A stretch of 64,000 bases of DNA from Amycolatopsis acidiphila (GTDB taxonomy: Bacteria; Actinomycetota; Actinomycetes; Mycobacteriales; Pseudonocardiaceae). The stretch is taken from the NCBI RefSeq assembly GCF_021391495.1, contig NZ_CP090063.1, positions 5,456,001 through 5,520,000 on the forward strand. The letters run 5' to 3'. The position numbers and the translations under genes were made by a program. Positions within the stretch are counted from its first letter, which is position 1. Each line of letters starts with the position of its first letter. Below the pieces are notes generated by a model. The model ran no database searches. It was not told where the DNA came from and saw only the letters and a program-made list of their open reading frames with translations. This document shows, in pieces, positions 41,053-50,007 of this stretch.

Positions 41053-42351
41053 GTGTTTCTCGATCTGACCGCACGCCGCAACTCGCCGCTGATCCGCGCC
41101 GCAGCCCAGCTGCACCAGTCGGGCGTCATTCCGGCGAACACGTATGTGATCGATCTGGACACGGTTAGGGACAACGCGGCCGCGATGGCGGCCGAAGCGC
41201 GTCGGGTCGGCATCAGGACGTACCTGATGACCAAGCACTACAACCGCAACCCGCTGGTCACGCACGCCGCGCTGGCGGCCGGTCTCGACTCGACGGTCGC
41301 TGTCGACGTCCAATGTGCACAGGCGTTGCGGCGGTTCGGCCTCCCGCTCGGTCACGTCGGGCATCTCGTCCAGATACCCAGGCACGACCTGCCGGCGGTG
41401 TTGGCGCAACGGCCCGAGGTGATGACCGTTTTCTCGGTCGACAACGCTCGGCTCGTCTCGGCCGCCGCGCAGCCCCTGGGGGTTGTCCAGGACATCTTGA
41501 TCCGGGTGCGCGGGCGCGACGACATCATCTATCCCAACGAGGAAGGCGGTGTCTGGGAGGCAGACCTGGCGGCCGCCGCCACGGACATCGCGGCGCTGCC
41601 GGGTGTCAGGATCGCCGGCGTGGTCACGTTCCCGGGTACCTTGTTCAACCCGACGAGCCGGAAGATCGAGCCGACCACCAATTTCGCCACCGTACTACGC
41701 GCCAAGGACCTGCTGACCTCGCTCGGATTCGAGATCGAGCAGGTCAACACACCCGGCGCCGGGTCCACCCAGGGATTCGAGGTGGTGGCCCGCAACGGTG
41801 GCACCGTGGCCGAGCCGGGACATGGCCTGACCGGCACCACGCCGACGCATCTGTACGACGATACCGCGCCGGAAAGGCCAGCGATCACCTACGTCAGCGA
41901 GGTGTCCCACGTCTTCGACGGCCGTGCCTACGTGGTCGGCGGTGGCTTCTACGCCTGCGACACGCCGGCGCTGATCGGCGACGACCGGGCGTTCCACACC
42001 GAGGCCTGGCGGTGCATGGCCTTCGTCGGCAGGGAACCCGATCGCATTCTGGACACCAAGGTGCCCGTCGACATCGGGTCCTTCTTCGGCCGTACGAACA
42101 ACGCGACCGACTACTACGGTGGGACTCTGGTGCCGGACACGCCCGCGGACATCCGGCCGGGCGACTCCGCCGTCTACGGATTCCGTCCCCAGGTGTTCAC
42201 CACACGCGCGCACGTCGCCGTGGTCGACGGGTTGTCGACCGAGGCGAGACTCCTGGGCCTGTTCGATCGGGCCAACAATCTGATCGACCGCGACGGTCTG
42301 CCGATGGACAACTCGACGAGCCGCGTGCGCGAAATGATCGGCACCACTTAG
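41053..42351 (+). CDS. YhfX-like PLP enzyme (alanine racemase N-terminal fold)
   Basis: 432 residues. Fold-type III PLP barrel: YVIDLDTVRDNAAAM followed by the PLP-lysine motif TYLMTKHYNRNP with Lys61, then a C-terminal beta domain. It resembles YhfX of Enterobacteria and D-amino-acid deaminase/racemase relatives; the true reaction of this group is not established. The GTG start lies after an AGGAGG site. A homologue of similar length (50008-51273) lies on the other side of the amidohydrolase genes. Confidence 0.85.
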   Translation: MFLDLTARRNSPLIRAAAQLHQSGVIPANTYVIDLDTVRDNAAAMAAEARRVGIRTYLMTKHYNRNPLVTHAALAAGLDSTVAVDVQCAQALRRFGLPLGHVGHLVQIPRHDLPAVLAQRPEVMTVFSVDNARLVSAAAQPLGVVQDILIRVRGRDDIIYPNEEGGVWEADLAAAATDIAALPGVRIAGVVTFPGTLFNPTSRKIEPTTNFATVLRAKDLLTSLGFEIEQVNTPGAGSTQGFEVVARNGGTVAEPGHGLTGTTPTHLYDDTAPERPAITYVSEVSHVFDGRAYVVGGGFYACDTPALIGDDRAFHTEAWRCMAFVGREPDRILDTKVPVDIGSFFGRTNNATDYYGGTLVPDTPADIRPGDSAVYGFRPQVFTTRAHVAVVDGLSTEARLLGLFDRANNLIDRDGLPMDNSTSRVREMIGTT

Positions 42352-42469
42352 CCACGGCACCGGGCGCCGCACGTTGTGCATCTGATGACCGGTCCGCGTT
42401 TCGCGGCCGACGACAGCCGTAACGGCATCCGCCGCCATGAACATGACCACGAGAGGGTGTGCGGCACGA

Positions 42470-43813
42470 ATGGTAGCTGACGATCAGAACCGCCGGCGGA
42501 TCACCCGCCGTGGTTTTGTCAGGGCGACGACGGTCGCCGGAGCGGGTGGCCTCGTACTCGGCGGCATCGGGGGTGCGCTCGGCGGCCACGCGTCGGCCGG
42601 CGGGCAGACCATTTCCGGCGGTCCCGCACGCGGCCAGGAACTCCGGGTCGTGCTCGCGGCGCCGATGACGGGCGATGCGGCCTCATGGGGCCGGGAGTCG
42701 AAGAACGGCGCGTTGATGGCGATCGACGAGATCAACGCCAACGGCGGCGTACTCGGTGGCACGCTGAAGTACGTCGAGGTCGATCTCGGCGACTGGAACG
42801 ACCCGGCCAATGTGCGGCAGGTCTTCAGCCGGATCGTCGACACCGAGAGCCCGGACGTGATCGTGTGCCCCGCGGTCAACGCCATGGGCCCCGACCTCGA
42901 CGTCGTGGCGGACGCAGGAGTCCTCTATTTCCACGCGTCGACACGCGAGGACTGGCGCACGATCTACCACAAGAACCCACAGCGGTACTGGGGCGTCTTC
43001 CAGTGCGATCCGGCCGAAACCGCCTACGGCACCGGCGTGGGCCAGTTCTTCGATCAACTGGTCAACAGCGGCGAATTCCGGCCACCCAACGGGAAGACCG
43101 TCGCCATCGCGGCCGGATACGACCCGACCGGGTCCCAGATCGCCAAGACGTTCCAGGCCAAGATCAAGGAGCTGGGCTGGGAGGTCGTGTCCTTCGACAC
43201 CGTCCAGAGCGGTCAGATCACCGATTGGGGGCCCGTCCTGTCGAAGGTTCGGCAGAACTCGCCAAGTGTCTTCTTCACCTCTGACTACTTCCCGCCCGAC
43301 AACGCGGCATTGGCCAAGCAATGGGCTGCGGCGCCAATCCCGGCACTGGTCTACCAGCACTACGCGCCCTCGGATCCGGACTACGCGAAGCTCGCCGGAT
43401 CGGCCGGCAACGGAATCATCTGGTCCTCGGTGCTGGCGTTGCTCGTCGACCCGATCGGCAACGACTTCCGGGACCGCTACCGCAAGCGGTATCACACCGC
43501 GGCCGGTTGGTCCTACGCCGGTGGCGTCTACGACCAGGTCAAGCTGTGGGCGCACTGCGCGGCCCTGTCGGGCGACCCCAAGGACTACCGTCGGGTCGCC
43601 AGGACCGTCGAGCAGACCCCCGTTCGGGGCGTGACCGGCTGCCTGTACCTGGACAAGCACATCAACGCCGCCTACCCCGTCGAGCAGCCCGATCCGACGC
43701 TCGCCCAACCGCAGATCATCGCGCAGGTCCGGGACGGTGGCCACACCGTCTTCTACCCCGAGCCCTATACGAACGGGAAGTTCCAGCTTCCTCCGTGGAT
43801 GCCGAAGGGCTGA
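42470..43813 (+). CDS. ABC transporter substrate-binding protein, branched-chain amino acid/amide type
   Basis: 447 residues from the ATG at 42470 (ATG 42437 also possible). Tat-type signal RRRITRRGFVRATT followed by a hydrophobic GLVLGGIGGAL. Mature part follows the LivJ/UrtA pattern: VVLAAPMTGDAASWGRESKN, the hinge ANGGVLGGTLKYV. Binds the imported substrate outside the membrane. The Tat route is unusual for this family and implies folding or cofactor loading before export. It heads the importer genes. Confidence 0.9.
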   Translation: MVADDQNRRRITRRGFVRATTVAGAGGLVLGGIGGALGGHASAGGQTISGGPARGQELRVVLAAPMTGDAASWGRESKNGALMAIDEINANGGVLGGTLKYVEVDLGDWNDPANVRQVFSRIVDTESPDVIVCPAVNAMGPDLDVVADAGVLYFHASTREDWRTIYHKNPQRYWGVFQCDPAETAYGTGVGQFFDQLVNSGEFRPPNGKTVAIAAGYDPTGSQIAKTFQAKIKELGWEVVSFDTVQSGQITDWGPVLSKVRQNSPSVFFTSDYFPPDNAALAKQWAAAPIPALVYQHYAPSDPDYAKLAGSAGNGIIWSSVLALLVDPIGNDFRDRYRKRYHTAAGWSYAGGVYDQVKLWAHCAALSGDPKDYRRVARTVEQTPVRGVTGCLYLDKHINAAYPVEQPDPTLAQPQIIAQVRDGGHTVFYPEPYTNGKFQLPPWMPKG

Positions 43814-43816
43814 GCG

Positions 43817-44623
43817 ATGCTGCACTGTGCTGCGGTAACCAAGGTCTACGGCGGGCTCTCCGCGCTCGACGGGGTGGACTTCTCCGTCGAGCGGGGTGAG
43901 GTGTTCGCCATCGTCGGCCCGAACGGTGCCGGCAAGACAACGCTTTTCGACACCATCTCCGGCATCGCTCCCGCTACCGGCGGGACGATCACCCTCGACC
44001 AGGTCGAGATCCAGCGGATGCGTCCCCATCGCATCTGCCAACTCGGGCTGGCACGGCTGTTCCAGACCTCCGTCGCTTTCGGCTCGCAGACCGTGTTCAC
44101 CAACGTCCTGATCGGCAGCATGTTCGGCCGCGCCAAGGGACCCCGTTTCACCTTCCGGTTCTCTCGGGACGCGGTGCGCGCGGCCTTGGCGGCGCTGGAG
44201 GATTGCGACCTGCTCGACAAGCAGCACCTGCCCGCCGCGCAACTGCCAGTGATCGATCTCAAACGGCTCATGTTTGCCAGCGCCCTCGCCACCCAGGCGA
44301 GGATCCTCCTGCTCGACGAGCCTTTCGCGGGACTCAACCGGGAGGAACGCGACGAGTTGATCGAACTGGTGCGGCGGATCAACCGCGCCGGCGTCACCAT
44401 CGTGATGATCGAACACATCATGCCCGCCGTGCAGGCGCTGGCCGACCGCGTGCTGGTACTGCACCACGGCAAACCCATCATCGTCGGCCGGCCCGGTGAC
44501 GTGCTGAGGGACCCCCGTGTCGCAGAGGTCTACCTCGGCAGGGCCGTAGCCGGGAAGGACGCGCAGACCGAAGCGAGTGCGGCGAACCCCGCGCAAGGGA
44601 GGCCAGATGCTCACCGTCTCTGA
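43817..44623 (+). CDS. ABC importer ATPase, LivG-like, with a non-canonical signature motif
   Basis: 268 residues. Walker A GPNGAGKTT at 34-42, Walker B ILLLDEPFAGLN, H-loop VMIEHIMP. The position of the LSGGQ signature reads AAQLPVIDLKRLMFASALA, so the glycines that contact ATP are missing although the rest is intact. The partner LivF has LSGGERR. In a heterodimer one composite ATP site could be degenerate. Starts 3 bases after the binding-protein stop and overlaps LivF by 17 bases. Confidence 0.9.
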   Translation: MLHCAAVTKVYGGLSALDGVDFSVERGEVFAIVGPNGAGKTTLFDTISGIAPATGGTITLDQVEIQRMRPHRICQLGLARLFQTSVAFGSQTVFTNVLIGSMFGRAKGPRFTFRFSRDAVRAALAALEDCDLLDKQHLPAAQLPVIDLKRLMFASALATQARILLLDEPFAGLNREERDELIELVRRINRAGVTIVMIEHIMPAVQALADRVLVLHHGKPIIVGRPGDVLRDPRVAEVYLGRAVAGKDAQTEASAANPAQGRPDAHRL

Positions 44624-45308
44624 CGTCGACGCCAGCTACGGCGCCGCCCGGATCCTTCACTCGGTGTCGATATCCGTCGCAGCTGGGGAGAGCGTCGTCA
44701 TCCTCGGTCCGAACGGGCACGGCAAGACCACGCTGCTGCGGGTCATCTCCGGGCTGGTGCGGCCGTCTGCCGGACGGGTCGAGTTCGACGGGCGTGAGCT
44801 CACCGGGCTACGGCCGGAGGAGGTGGTAGCCGCCGGAATCGTGCAGATCCCGCAGGGCGACCTGGTTTTCCCGCTTATGACCGTGAAAGAGAACCTGTTG
44901 ATGGGTGCGTACCGGACCAGCGCCTGGCGACAACGCAAGGACAATCTCGAACGGGTCTACGCGATCTTCCCGCGCCTGCGGGAACGGGAGCGGCAACTGG
45001 CACGCAGCCTGTCCGGCGGTGAGCGCCGGATGCTCGCCATCGGGCGCGGACTGATGAGCGACGTTCGCCTGCTGATCGTCGACGAACCCTCGCTGGGACT
45101 GGCGCCGCAGGTGATCGAAGACGTGTACAACGCGATCAGACGCATTACCGAGGACGGCCTCTCGCTGTTGCTCGTCGACGAGAGTGCCAACCACATCGAC
45201 GGACTCGCCGACCGGGTCTATCTGATGCAGACCGGGGAAATCGGTTACGAAGGGAATGCCGCCGAGCTGCTACGCGACGACGCCCTGTTGTCGACCTATC
45301 TCGGGTGA
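44607..45308 (+). CDS. ABC importer ATPase, LivF-like
   Basis: 233 residues from the ATG at 44607 (GGGAGG site). Walker A GPNGHGKTT, signature LSGGERRMLAIGR, Walker B LLIVDEPSLGL, and a modified H-loop-region element VDESANHIDG where EQN is usual. Forms the ATPase pair with the LivG-like protein. The start lies inside the LivG gene, so translation is coupled. Confidence 0.92.
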   Translation: MLTVSDVDASYGAARILHSVSISVAAGESVVILGPNGHGKTTLLRVISGLVRPSAGRVEFDGRELTGLRPEEVVAAGIVQIPQGDLVFPLMTVKENLLMGAYRTSAWRQRKDNLERVYAIFPRLRERERQLARSLSGGERRMLAIGRGLMSDVRLLIVDEPSLGLAPQVIEDVYNAIRRITEDGLSLLLVDESANHIDGLADRVYLMQTGEIGYEGNAAELLRDDALLSTYLG

Positions 45309-45320
45309 ACGGGGAAAGAA

Positions 45321-46199
45321 GTGGAACAACTCGTACAGGCCATCTGGGGTGGGCTCGTCTTCGGATCGGTCTACGGTCTGATGGCCGTGGGCCTCACGCT
45401 GGTCTGGGGCTCGCTGAACCTGCTCAACCTGGCGCACGGCGCGATCTACGTCGTCGGCGGCTATGTCGGCTACACCTTCATGGTCGGACTGGGCGTCAAC
45501 TGGATTCTCGCCTTCGGAGCCGCGATCGTGGTGTCCGGCCTGCTCGGCGTCCTGCTGCACCTGGTCGTTGTGGTTCCCATGCTGGGCAAACCGGGATGGG
45601 ACAACGCTTCGTGGATCGCCACCGTCGCGGTGGGAACCTTGCTCGGTGCCGTCGTACTGCTCGTCTACGGGCCGGGCATACAGGCGATGCCGGCGGCCAT
45701 CCGCGGCAACTTCGTGCTCGGCCACATCGTCTTTCAGTATCAGGAGATTCTGGTCTGCGGGGTCGCGGTGGTGTTGCTCATCCTGCTGAACGGCTTCCTG
45801 AGGAAATCCCGGCACGGCCTGGCCATCCGGGCCGTCTCCCAGCAGCGGGATGCCGCCCAGCTGATGGGCATCCCGGTCGCGATGGTGTTCCTCACCGTCA
45901 TGGGCGTCAGCGCGGCGCTCGCCGGACTGGCCGGGGCGATGCTCTCCTCGGTGCTGGTGCTGAACCCGACCGCAGGTTTCGTCCCGATGCTCAAGGCGTT
46001 GATCGTGACCATCTTCGGTGGGCTCGGCAGTGTCAAGGGAACGATTGTCGCGGCCTACATCATCGGCCTCGTGGAGGCGTTCGTGCAGACATTCCTCGGC
46101 GCGACCTGGTCGCTGCCGGTGCTGTTCCTCGTCATTATCGTCGTGTTGCTCGTCCGGCCACAGGGCCTGTACGGGACCCCGGAGTTGCAACGGCTATGA
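45321..46199 (+). CDS. ABC importer permease, LivH-like
   Basis: 292 residues with about eight hydrophobic helices. The family motifs are GLVFGSVYGLMAVGLTLVWG at the N-terminus and the EAA-like loop KSRHGLAIRAVSQQRDAAQL near 165. Imports a branched-chain amino acid, urea, short amide or aromatic substrate. Overlaps LivM by 4 bases (ATGA). Confidence 0.92.
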   Translation: MEQLVQAIWGGLVFGSVYGLMAVGLTLVWGSLNLLNLAHGAIYVVGGYVGYTFMVGLGVNWILAFGAAIVVSGLLGVLLHLVVVVPMLGKPGWDNASWIATVAVGTLLGAVVLLVYGPGIQAMPAAIRGNFVLGHIVFQYQEILVCGVAVVLLILLNGFLRKSRHGLAIRAVSQQRDAAQLMGIPVAMVFLTVMGVSAALAGLAGAMLSSVLVLNPTAGFVPMLKALIVTIFGGLGSVKGTIVAAYIIGLVEAFVQTFLGATWSLPVLFLVIIVVLLVRPQGLYGTPELQRL

Positions 46200-47236
46200 G
46201 TGTCTCCAAACAGATCGCGCGGCCTGTTCGGGTCGCGCCGGGTGCCGGCCCCTGGCGCCGGTTCAACGGCGGTCCGGCCATCCTCGGCCTGGTGCTCGCC
46301 GCCGGCGTGCCGTGGCTGCTGATGGCGACCGGCCAGCGCTATGTCGTGACACTGCTGGTGACCGTTCTGGTCTACGGAATGGTCGCGCAGAGCTGGAACC
46401 TGGTGCTCGGGGTGTCCGGCATCTTCTCGCTCGGCCAGCTGGTGTTCTATGCGACCGGCGGATACGTCAGCAGCCTGGTCACCATCCACACCGGACTGAG
46501 CCCGTTCCTGGCCATCTGGCTGGGTGGGCTGGCGGCCGCGCTCGTCGGCCTGGTGGTCGGCGTACCGATCCTGCGGCTGCGCGGCATCTACATCGCGCTG
46601 CTCACGCTCGGCTTCGTCATGCTGCTGCAGAACTACCTCGGTACCGGCCCGAGCTTCTTCGGCGGCTTCTACGGCCTCCAGCCGCCGGGGTTCTCATCCG
46701 GCGGCGCCGGCAGCGTGCTGGTTATCTGCTACATCGGTCTGGCGCTGTTCGCCATCACGATGTTCGCGGTGTGGCGAATCATGCATTCCCCCGTCGGGGT
46801 CGCCTTCCTCGCGCTGCGCGACTCCGAGGTGTACGCGATCAGCCGTGGCATCGACCCGTTCCGGTTCAAGCTGCTGCTGTTCGCCTACAGTGCATTCTTC
46901 GCGGGGCTGGCCGGCGCGTTCATGGCTCACTACCAGCAGTCCGTGACGCCCTCGACGCTGGATTTCACACTGTTGACCAACCTGATCATGATGATCGTGA
47001 TCGGCGGCTGGGGCACGTTCTGGGGCCCCATCGTCGGTGCGGCCATCCTGGTCTTCCTGGACAGCTACGTGCTACGCAACCTCGCCGCCGGCTGGCACGA
47101 ACTGGTCCTCGGCGCGTTGCTGGTGGTGGTCGTCGTCGTCGCACCGGCCGGAGTCGTGCCGACGGTCGCTCGCTGGGTCAACCGTCTCGGAGCCCGCGTG
47201 CTGCCCGAATTCGACGAGGAGGAGGAGTTGGTATGA
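46196..47236 (+). CDS. ABC importer permease, LivM-like
   Basis: 346 residues. Long N-terminus before the first helix, then LivM motifs SWNLVLGVSGIFSLGQLVFY and the ATPase-contact loop SPVGVAFLALRDSEVYAISR. The C-terminus is acidic (EFDEEEELV). Overlaps the small amidohydrolase subunit gene by 4 bases, so import and hydrolysis are translationally linked. Confidence 0.92.
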   Translation: MSVSKQIARPVRVAPGAGPWRRFNGGPAILGLVLAAGVPWLLMATGQRYVVTLLVTVLVYGMVAQSWNLVLGVSGIFSLGQLVFYATGGYVSSLVTIHTGLSPFLAIWLGGLAAALVGLVVGVPILRLRGIYIALLTLGFVMLLQNYLGTGPSFFGGFYGLQPPGFSSGGAGSVLVICYIGLALFAITMFAVWRIMHSPVGVAFLALRDSEVYAISRGIDPFRFKLLLFAYSAFFAGLAGAFMAHYQQSVTPSTLDFTLLTNLIMMIVIGGWGTFWGPIVGAAILVFLDSYVLRNLAAGWHELVLGALLVVVVVVAPAGVVPTVARWVNRLGARVLPEFDEEEELV

Positions 47237-47628
47237 CGAACGACGCTCTGTCCAAGGTCGCGGACGCTGAGCGAGATGTCGACCGGTACATCTTCGAACA
47301 TCGGGTACGGCCCACGATCACCGTGGACACGATCGCCGAGCACAGGTCGAATCCGTTCGGTGCGGGACACAGCCCCGAACTGGAGGTCCTGCTGCGGTAC
47401 CTGCGGCGTAACCCGGTCCGCTCGCGGCCGCGCTACATGCTGGTCGAAACGAAGCCGTATCAGGAGTGGTGCATCGCGCTGCACTCACGGCAGCGAGGTG
47501 AGCCGCTCGTCCTGACCGGTGAGCGGTTCGGATCGCAGGCTGAGGCTCAGCACGAGATCTTCCTCAAGCGCCTGCTCGACCTCGGCGACCCCGTCATCAC
47601 CCGCATCGTGGAAACCGCACGGGACTGA
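47233..47628 (+). CDS. N,N-dimethylformamidase-like small (alpha) subunit
   Basis: 131 residues, the length of the DMFase small subunit (about 132). Charged, helical N-terminus and the segment RRNPVRSRPRYMLVETKP, which fits that family; it has no catalytic motif of its own. In known DMFase it binds the large subunit in an alpha2-beta2 complex. The pairing with the gene directly downstream (14 bases) makes the assignment firm as a subunit, though the natural substrate may differ. Confidence 0.85.
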   Translation: MTNDALSKVADAERDVDRYIFEHRVRPTITVDTIAEHRSNPFGAGHSPELEVLLRYLRRNPVRSRPRYMLVETKPYQEWCIALHSRQRGEPLVLTGERFGSQAEAQHEIFLKRLLDLGDPVITRIVETARD

Positions 47629-47642
47629 AGGAGCAAGCGAGC

Positions 47643-49943
47643 ATGCCAGACACCATGGTGAGTGGCCCGATGCGGATACTCGGCTACTGCGACCGGCCGA
47701 ACGTCCGACCGGGTGAGACGCTGAACTTCTACGTCAGCTGCGCCGAGGAACTGTCGACGTACGAGGCGGACATCGTCCGGCTGGTACACGGAGACCTCGA
47801 CCTGCGTGGCCCCGGTTTCAAGGAAGAGGTGATCGAGACGGGGGTGACCGGCCAGTACCCGGCCCGAACCCAGGCCAGCTACCCCGGTTCCCACGCGATC
47901 ATCCCGGACCGGCCGGAACTCGTGCCCGGTGCCGCCGGCTTCACCATCCAGGCGTTCGTGTGGCCCACCACCCCGGGCAACGGCCGGCAGGGCATCGTGA
48001 CCAAGTGGTCGGCAGCGGACCAGGCCGGCTATGGACTGTTCATCGACGACCGCGGTCATCTCGAGCTCGTGCTCGGAGACGGTAACGGCGGGACCGTCGC
48101 GGTGAGCACGGACCAGCCGCTGGTGGAACGGTGCTGGTATCTGGTATCGGGTTCGTACGACGCGCGGGCCGGAATTGTGCGGCTGAGGCAGGAAGCCGTG
48201 GTGGGGATGGCGAACGCGCCGGTGTCCCGCGCAGCCACGTTCGCCGGGCAGAGCCTGAGCGTCGAACAGTCGGTGGGCATCACCCCCGCAACCACCGGCG
48301 TACCCCTGGTGATGGCGGGATGGACCGACCACCTGGAGGGCGAGCAGGCGATCGTCGCGGGCCACTACAACGGCAAGCTCGACCGCCCCCGGCTGGCCGC
48401 TCGTCCGCTCAGCCGCGAGGAGGTGTGGGCGTGGGTCGCCGAGCCCGCCGGGCCGGACCTGGTGGGTGCCTGGGATTTCTCCGACCAGATCACACCGAAC
48501 GGCATCGTGGCCTTCACCACGATCACCGACAGCTCCCCCCACGGTTTGCACGGGCAGACTGTGAACGCGCCCGTCCGGGCGGTCACCGGATACAACTGGA
48601 CCGGCGAGCAGCATGTCTACACGCACGCACCCGACCAGTACGGCGCCATCCAGTTTCACGACGACTCCGTGGACGACCTGCGGTGGGACGTCGACTTCCA
48701 GCTGACAGTACCGGACGGGCTGCGCAGCGGCGTCTATGGCGCCCGGCTTCGCTCCGGCGAGCACGAGGACTACGTGCCGTTCTACGTGCTCCCGCCCCGG
48801 GGAGTGGCCACCGCGCGGATCGCGTTCCTCGCGCCCACCAACAGCTACCTCGCCTACGCCAATGATCACATGGGCGTGGACGCCGAGCTCATCCAGCTGG
48901 CGATCGGCCGGACCGCGGTGCTCGCGGCGCAGGACATCCATCGCCATATCCACCGAGAGCTCGGCAACTCGCTCTACGACCTGCACACGGACGGAAGCGG
49001 CGTGTGCTACTCGTCCTGGCGGCGTCCGCTGTTGACGGTCCGGCCGAAATACCGCCATTCCTTCGGTAACGTCTGGCAGTTCAATGCTGACCTGCATCTG
49101 GTGGACTGGTTCACCGAGAAGGGCTTCGAGGTCGACATCATCACCGACCGCGATCTGCACGACGAGGGTGTCGAGCTGTTGAAGCGCTACCGGGCGGTGG
49201 TGACCGGCTCGCACCCGGAGTACACCACCGGTCCCATGCTCGACGCCATCGAGGCGTACCTACAGGACGGTGGCCGTTTCATGTACATGGGCGGCAACGG
49301 GTTCTACTGGGTGACCAACTATCACCCGGAAAACCCGCACCTGATCGAGATCCGTCGTCACGGCGGTACGCAGATGTGGACCGCGGCCCCTGGCGAGCAC
49401 TACCTCAGCTTCACCGGCGAGATGGGTGGCCTGTGGCGCAACCGGGGCCGAGCGCCGCAGAAGATCGTCGGCGTCGGTTTCATCGCGCAGGGCCTGGACA
49501 TCTCCAGCTACTACCGTCGCAAGCCTGACAGCTTCGCCGAAGGTGCGTCCTGGATCTTCGAGGGCATCGGCGACGACGAGCTGATCGGCAACTTCGGACT
49601 GTGCGGCGACGGCGCTGCCGGGCTCGAACTCGACTGGTACGAGCCCAGCCTCGGATCACCGGCGCACGCGTACCTGCTCGCCTCTTCTGAGGGCCACACG
49701 AACGTCATGCTCGAAGTACGGGAGAACTTCGGCACCACGATGCCGGCGCACGGTGGCGACGAGCAGCCCAATGTCCGAGCGGACCTGGTCTACTTCATGA
49801 CCCCGAACGACGGCGCGGTCTTCTCCACCGGTTCGATCGCCTGGTGCGGGAGCCTGTCGCACAACGGCTACGACAACAACGTCTCTCGCATCACGGAGAA
49901 CGTGCTGCGGCAGTTCGCCTCGGATGATCCGCTCCCCCGATAG
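47643..49943 (+). CDS. N,N-dimethylformamidase-like large (beta) subunit, iron amidohydrolase
   Basis: 766 residues (known large subunit 762). N-terminal beta-sandwich, then a LamG-like module at about 100-250 (TIQAFVWPTTPGNGRQGIVT), then the catalytic half. His524 and Glu526 (GSHPEYTT) and Tyr445 (NSLYDLH) have the spacing of the Tyr440-His519-Glu521 mononuclear iron site reported for Paracoccus DMFase, as I recall it. It should hydrolyse a tertiary or secondary formamide, or another small amide, into acid and amine. Embedded in a sugar-kinase/aldolase locus, so a sugar-linked or formylated amine substrate is plausible. Confidence 0.88.
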   Translation: MPDTMVSGPMRILGYCDRPNVRPGETLNFYVSCAEELSTYEADIVRLVHGDLDLRGPGFKEEVIETGVTGQYPARTQASYPGSHAIIPDRPELVPGAAGFTIQAFVWPTTPGNGRQGIVTKWSAADQAGYGLFIDDRGHLELVLGDGNGGTVAVSTDQPLVERCWYLVSGSYDARAGIVRLRQEAVVGMANAPVSRAATFAGQSLSVEQSVGITPATTGVPLVMAGWTDHLEGEQAIVAGHYNGKLDRPRLAARPLSREEVWAWVAEPAGPDLVGAWDFSDQITPNGIVAFTTITDSSPHGLHGQTVNAPVRAVTGYNWTGEQHVYTHAPDQYGAIQFHDDSVDDLRWDVDFQLTVPDGLRSGVYGARLRSGEHEDYVPFYVLPPRGVATARIAFLAPTNSYLAYANDHMGVDAELIQLAIGRTAVLAAQDIHRHIHRELGNSLYDLHTDGSGVCYSSWRRPLLTVRPKYRHSFGNVWQFNADLHLVDWFTEKGFEVDIITDRDLHDEGVELLKRYRAVVTGSHPEYTTGPMLDAIEAYLQDGGRFMYMGGNGFYWVTNYHPENPHLIEIRRHGGTQMWTAAPGEHYLSFTGEMGGLWRNRGRAPQKIVGVGFIAQGLDISSYYRRKPDSFAEGASWIFEGIGDDELIGNFGLCGDGAAGLELDWYEPSLGSPAHAYLLASSEGHTNVMLEVRENFGTTMPAHGGDEQPNVRADLVYFMTPNDGAVFSTGSIAWCGSLSHNGYDNNVSRITENVLRQFASDDPLPR

Positions 49944-50007
49944 GTGCGCTCCACACCGTGTCGAGGTGTCCGGTCGGTCGGCGCCCACAACCACAGAAAG
50001 GTCAGAC

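Noticed and set aside
42683..44614. A 643-codon minus-strand frame opposite the binding-protein and LivG genes
   Set aside because: Low-complexity Gly/Arg/Asp/His composition, no family motifs; shadow of the true genes.
45305..47236. A long plus-strand frame crossing the LivH and LivM genes
   Set aside because: Its last part coincides with LivM in frame, but the upstream part is an out-of-frame reading of LivH; LivM starts at 46196 with ATGA overlap.
47547..49214. A 555-codon minus-strand frame opposite the DMFase-like genes
   Set aside because: Antisense shadow with no recognisable domain; the sense genes carry clear motifs.
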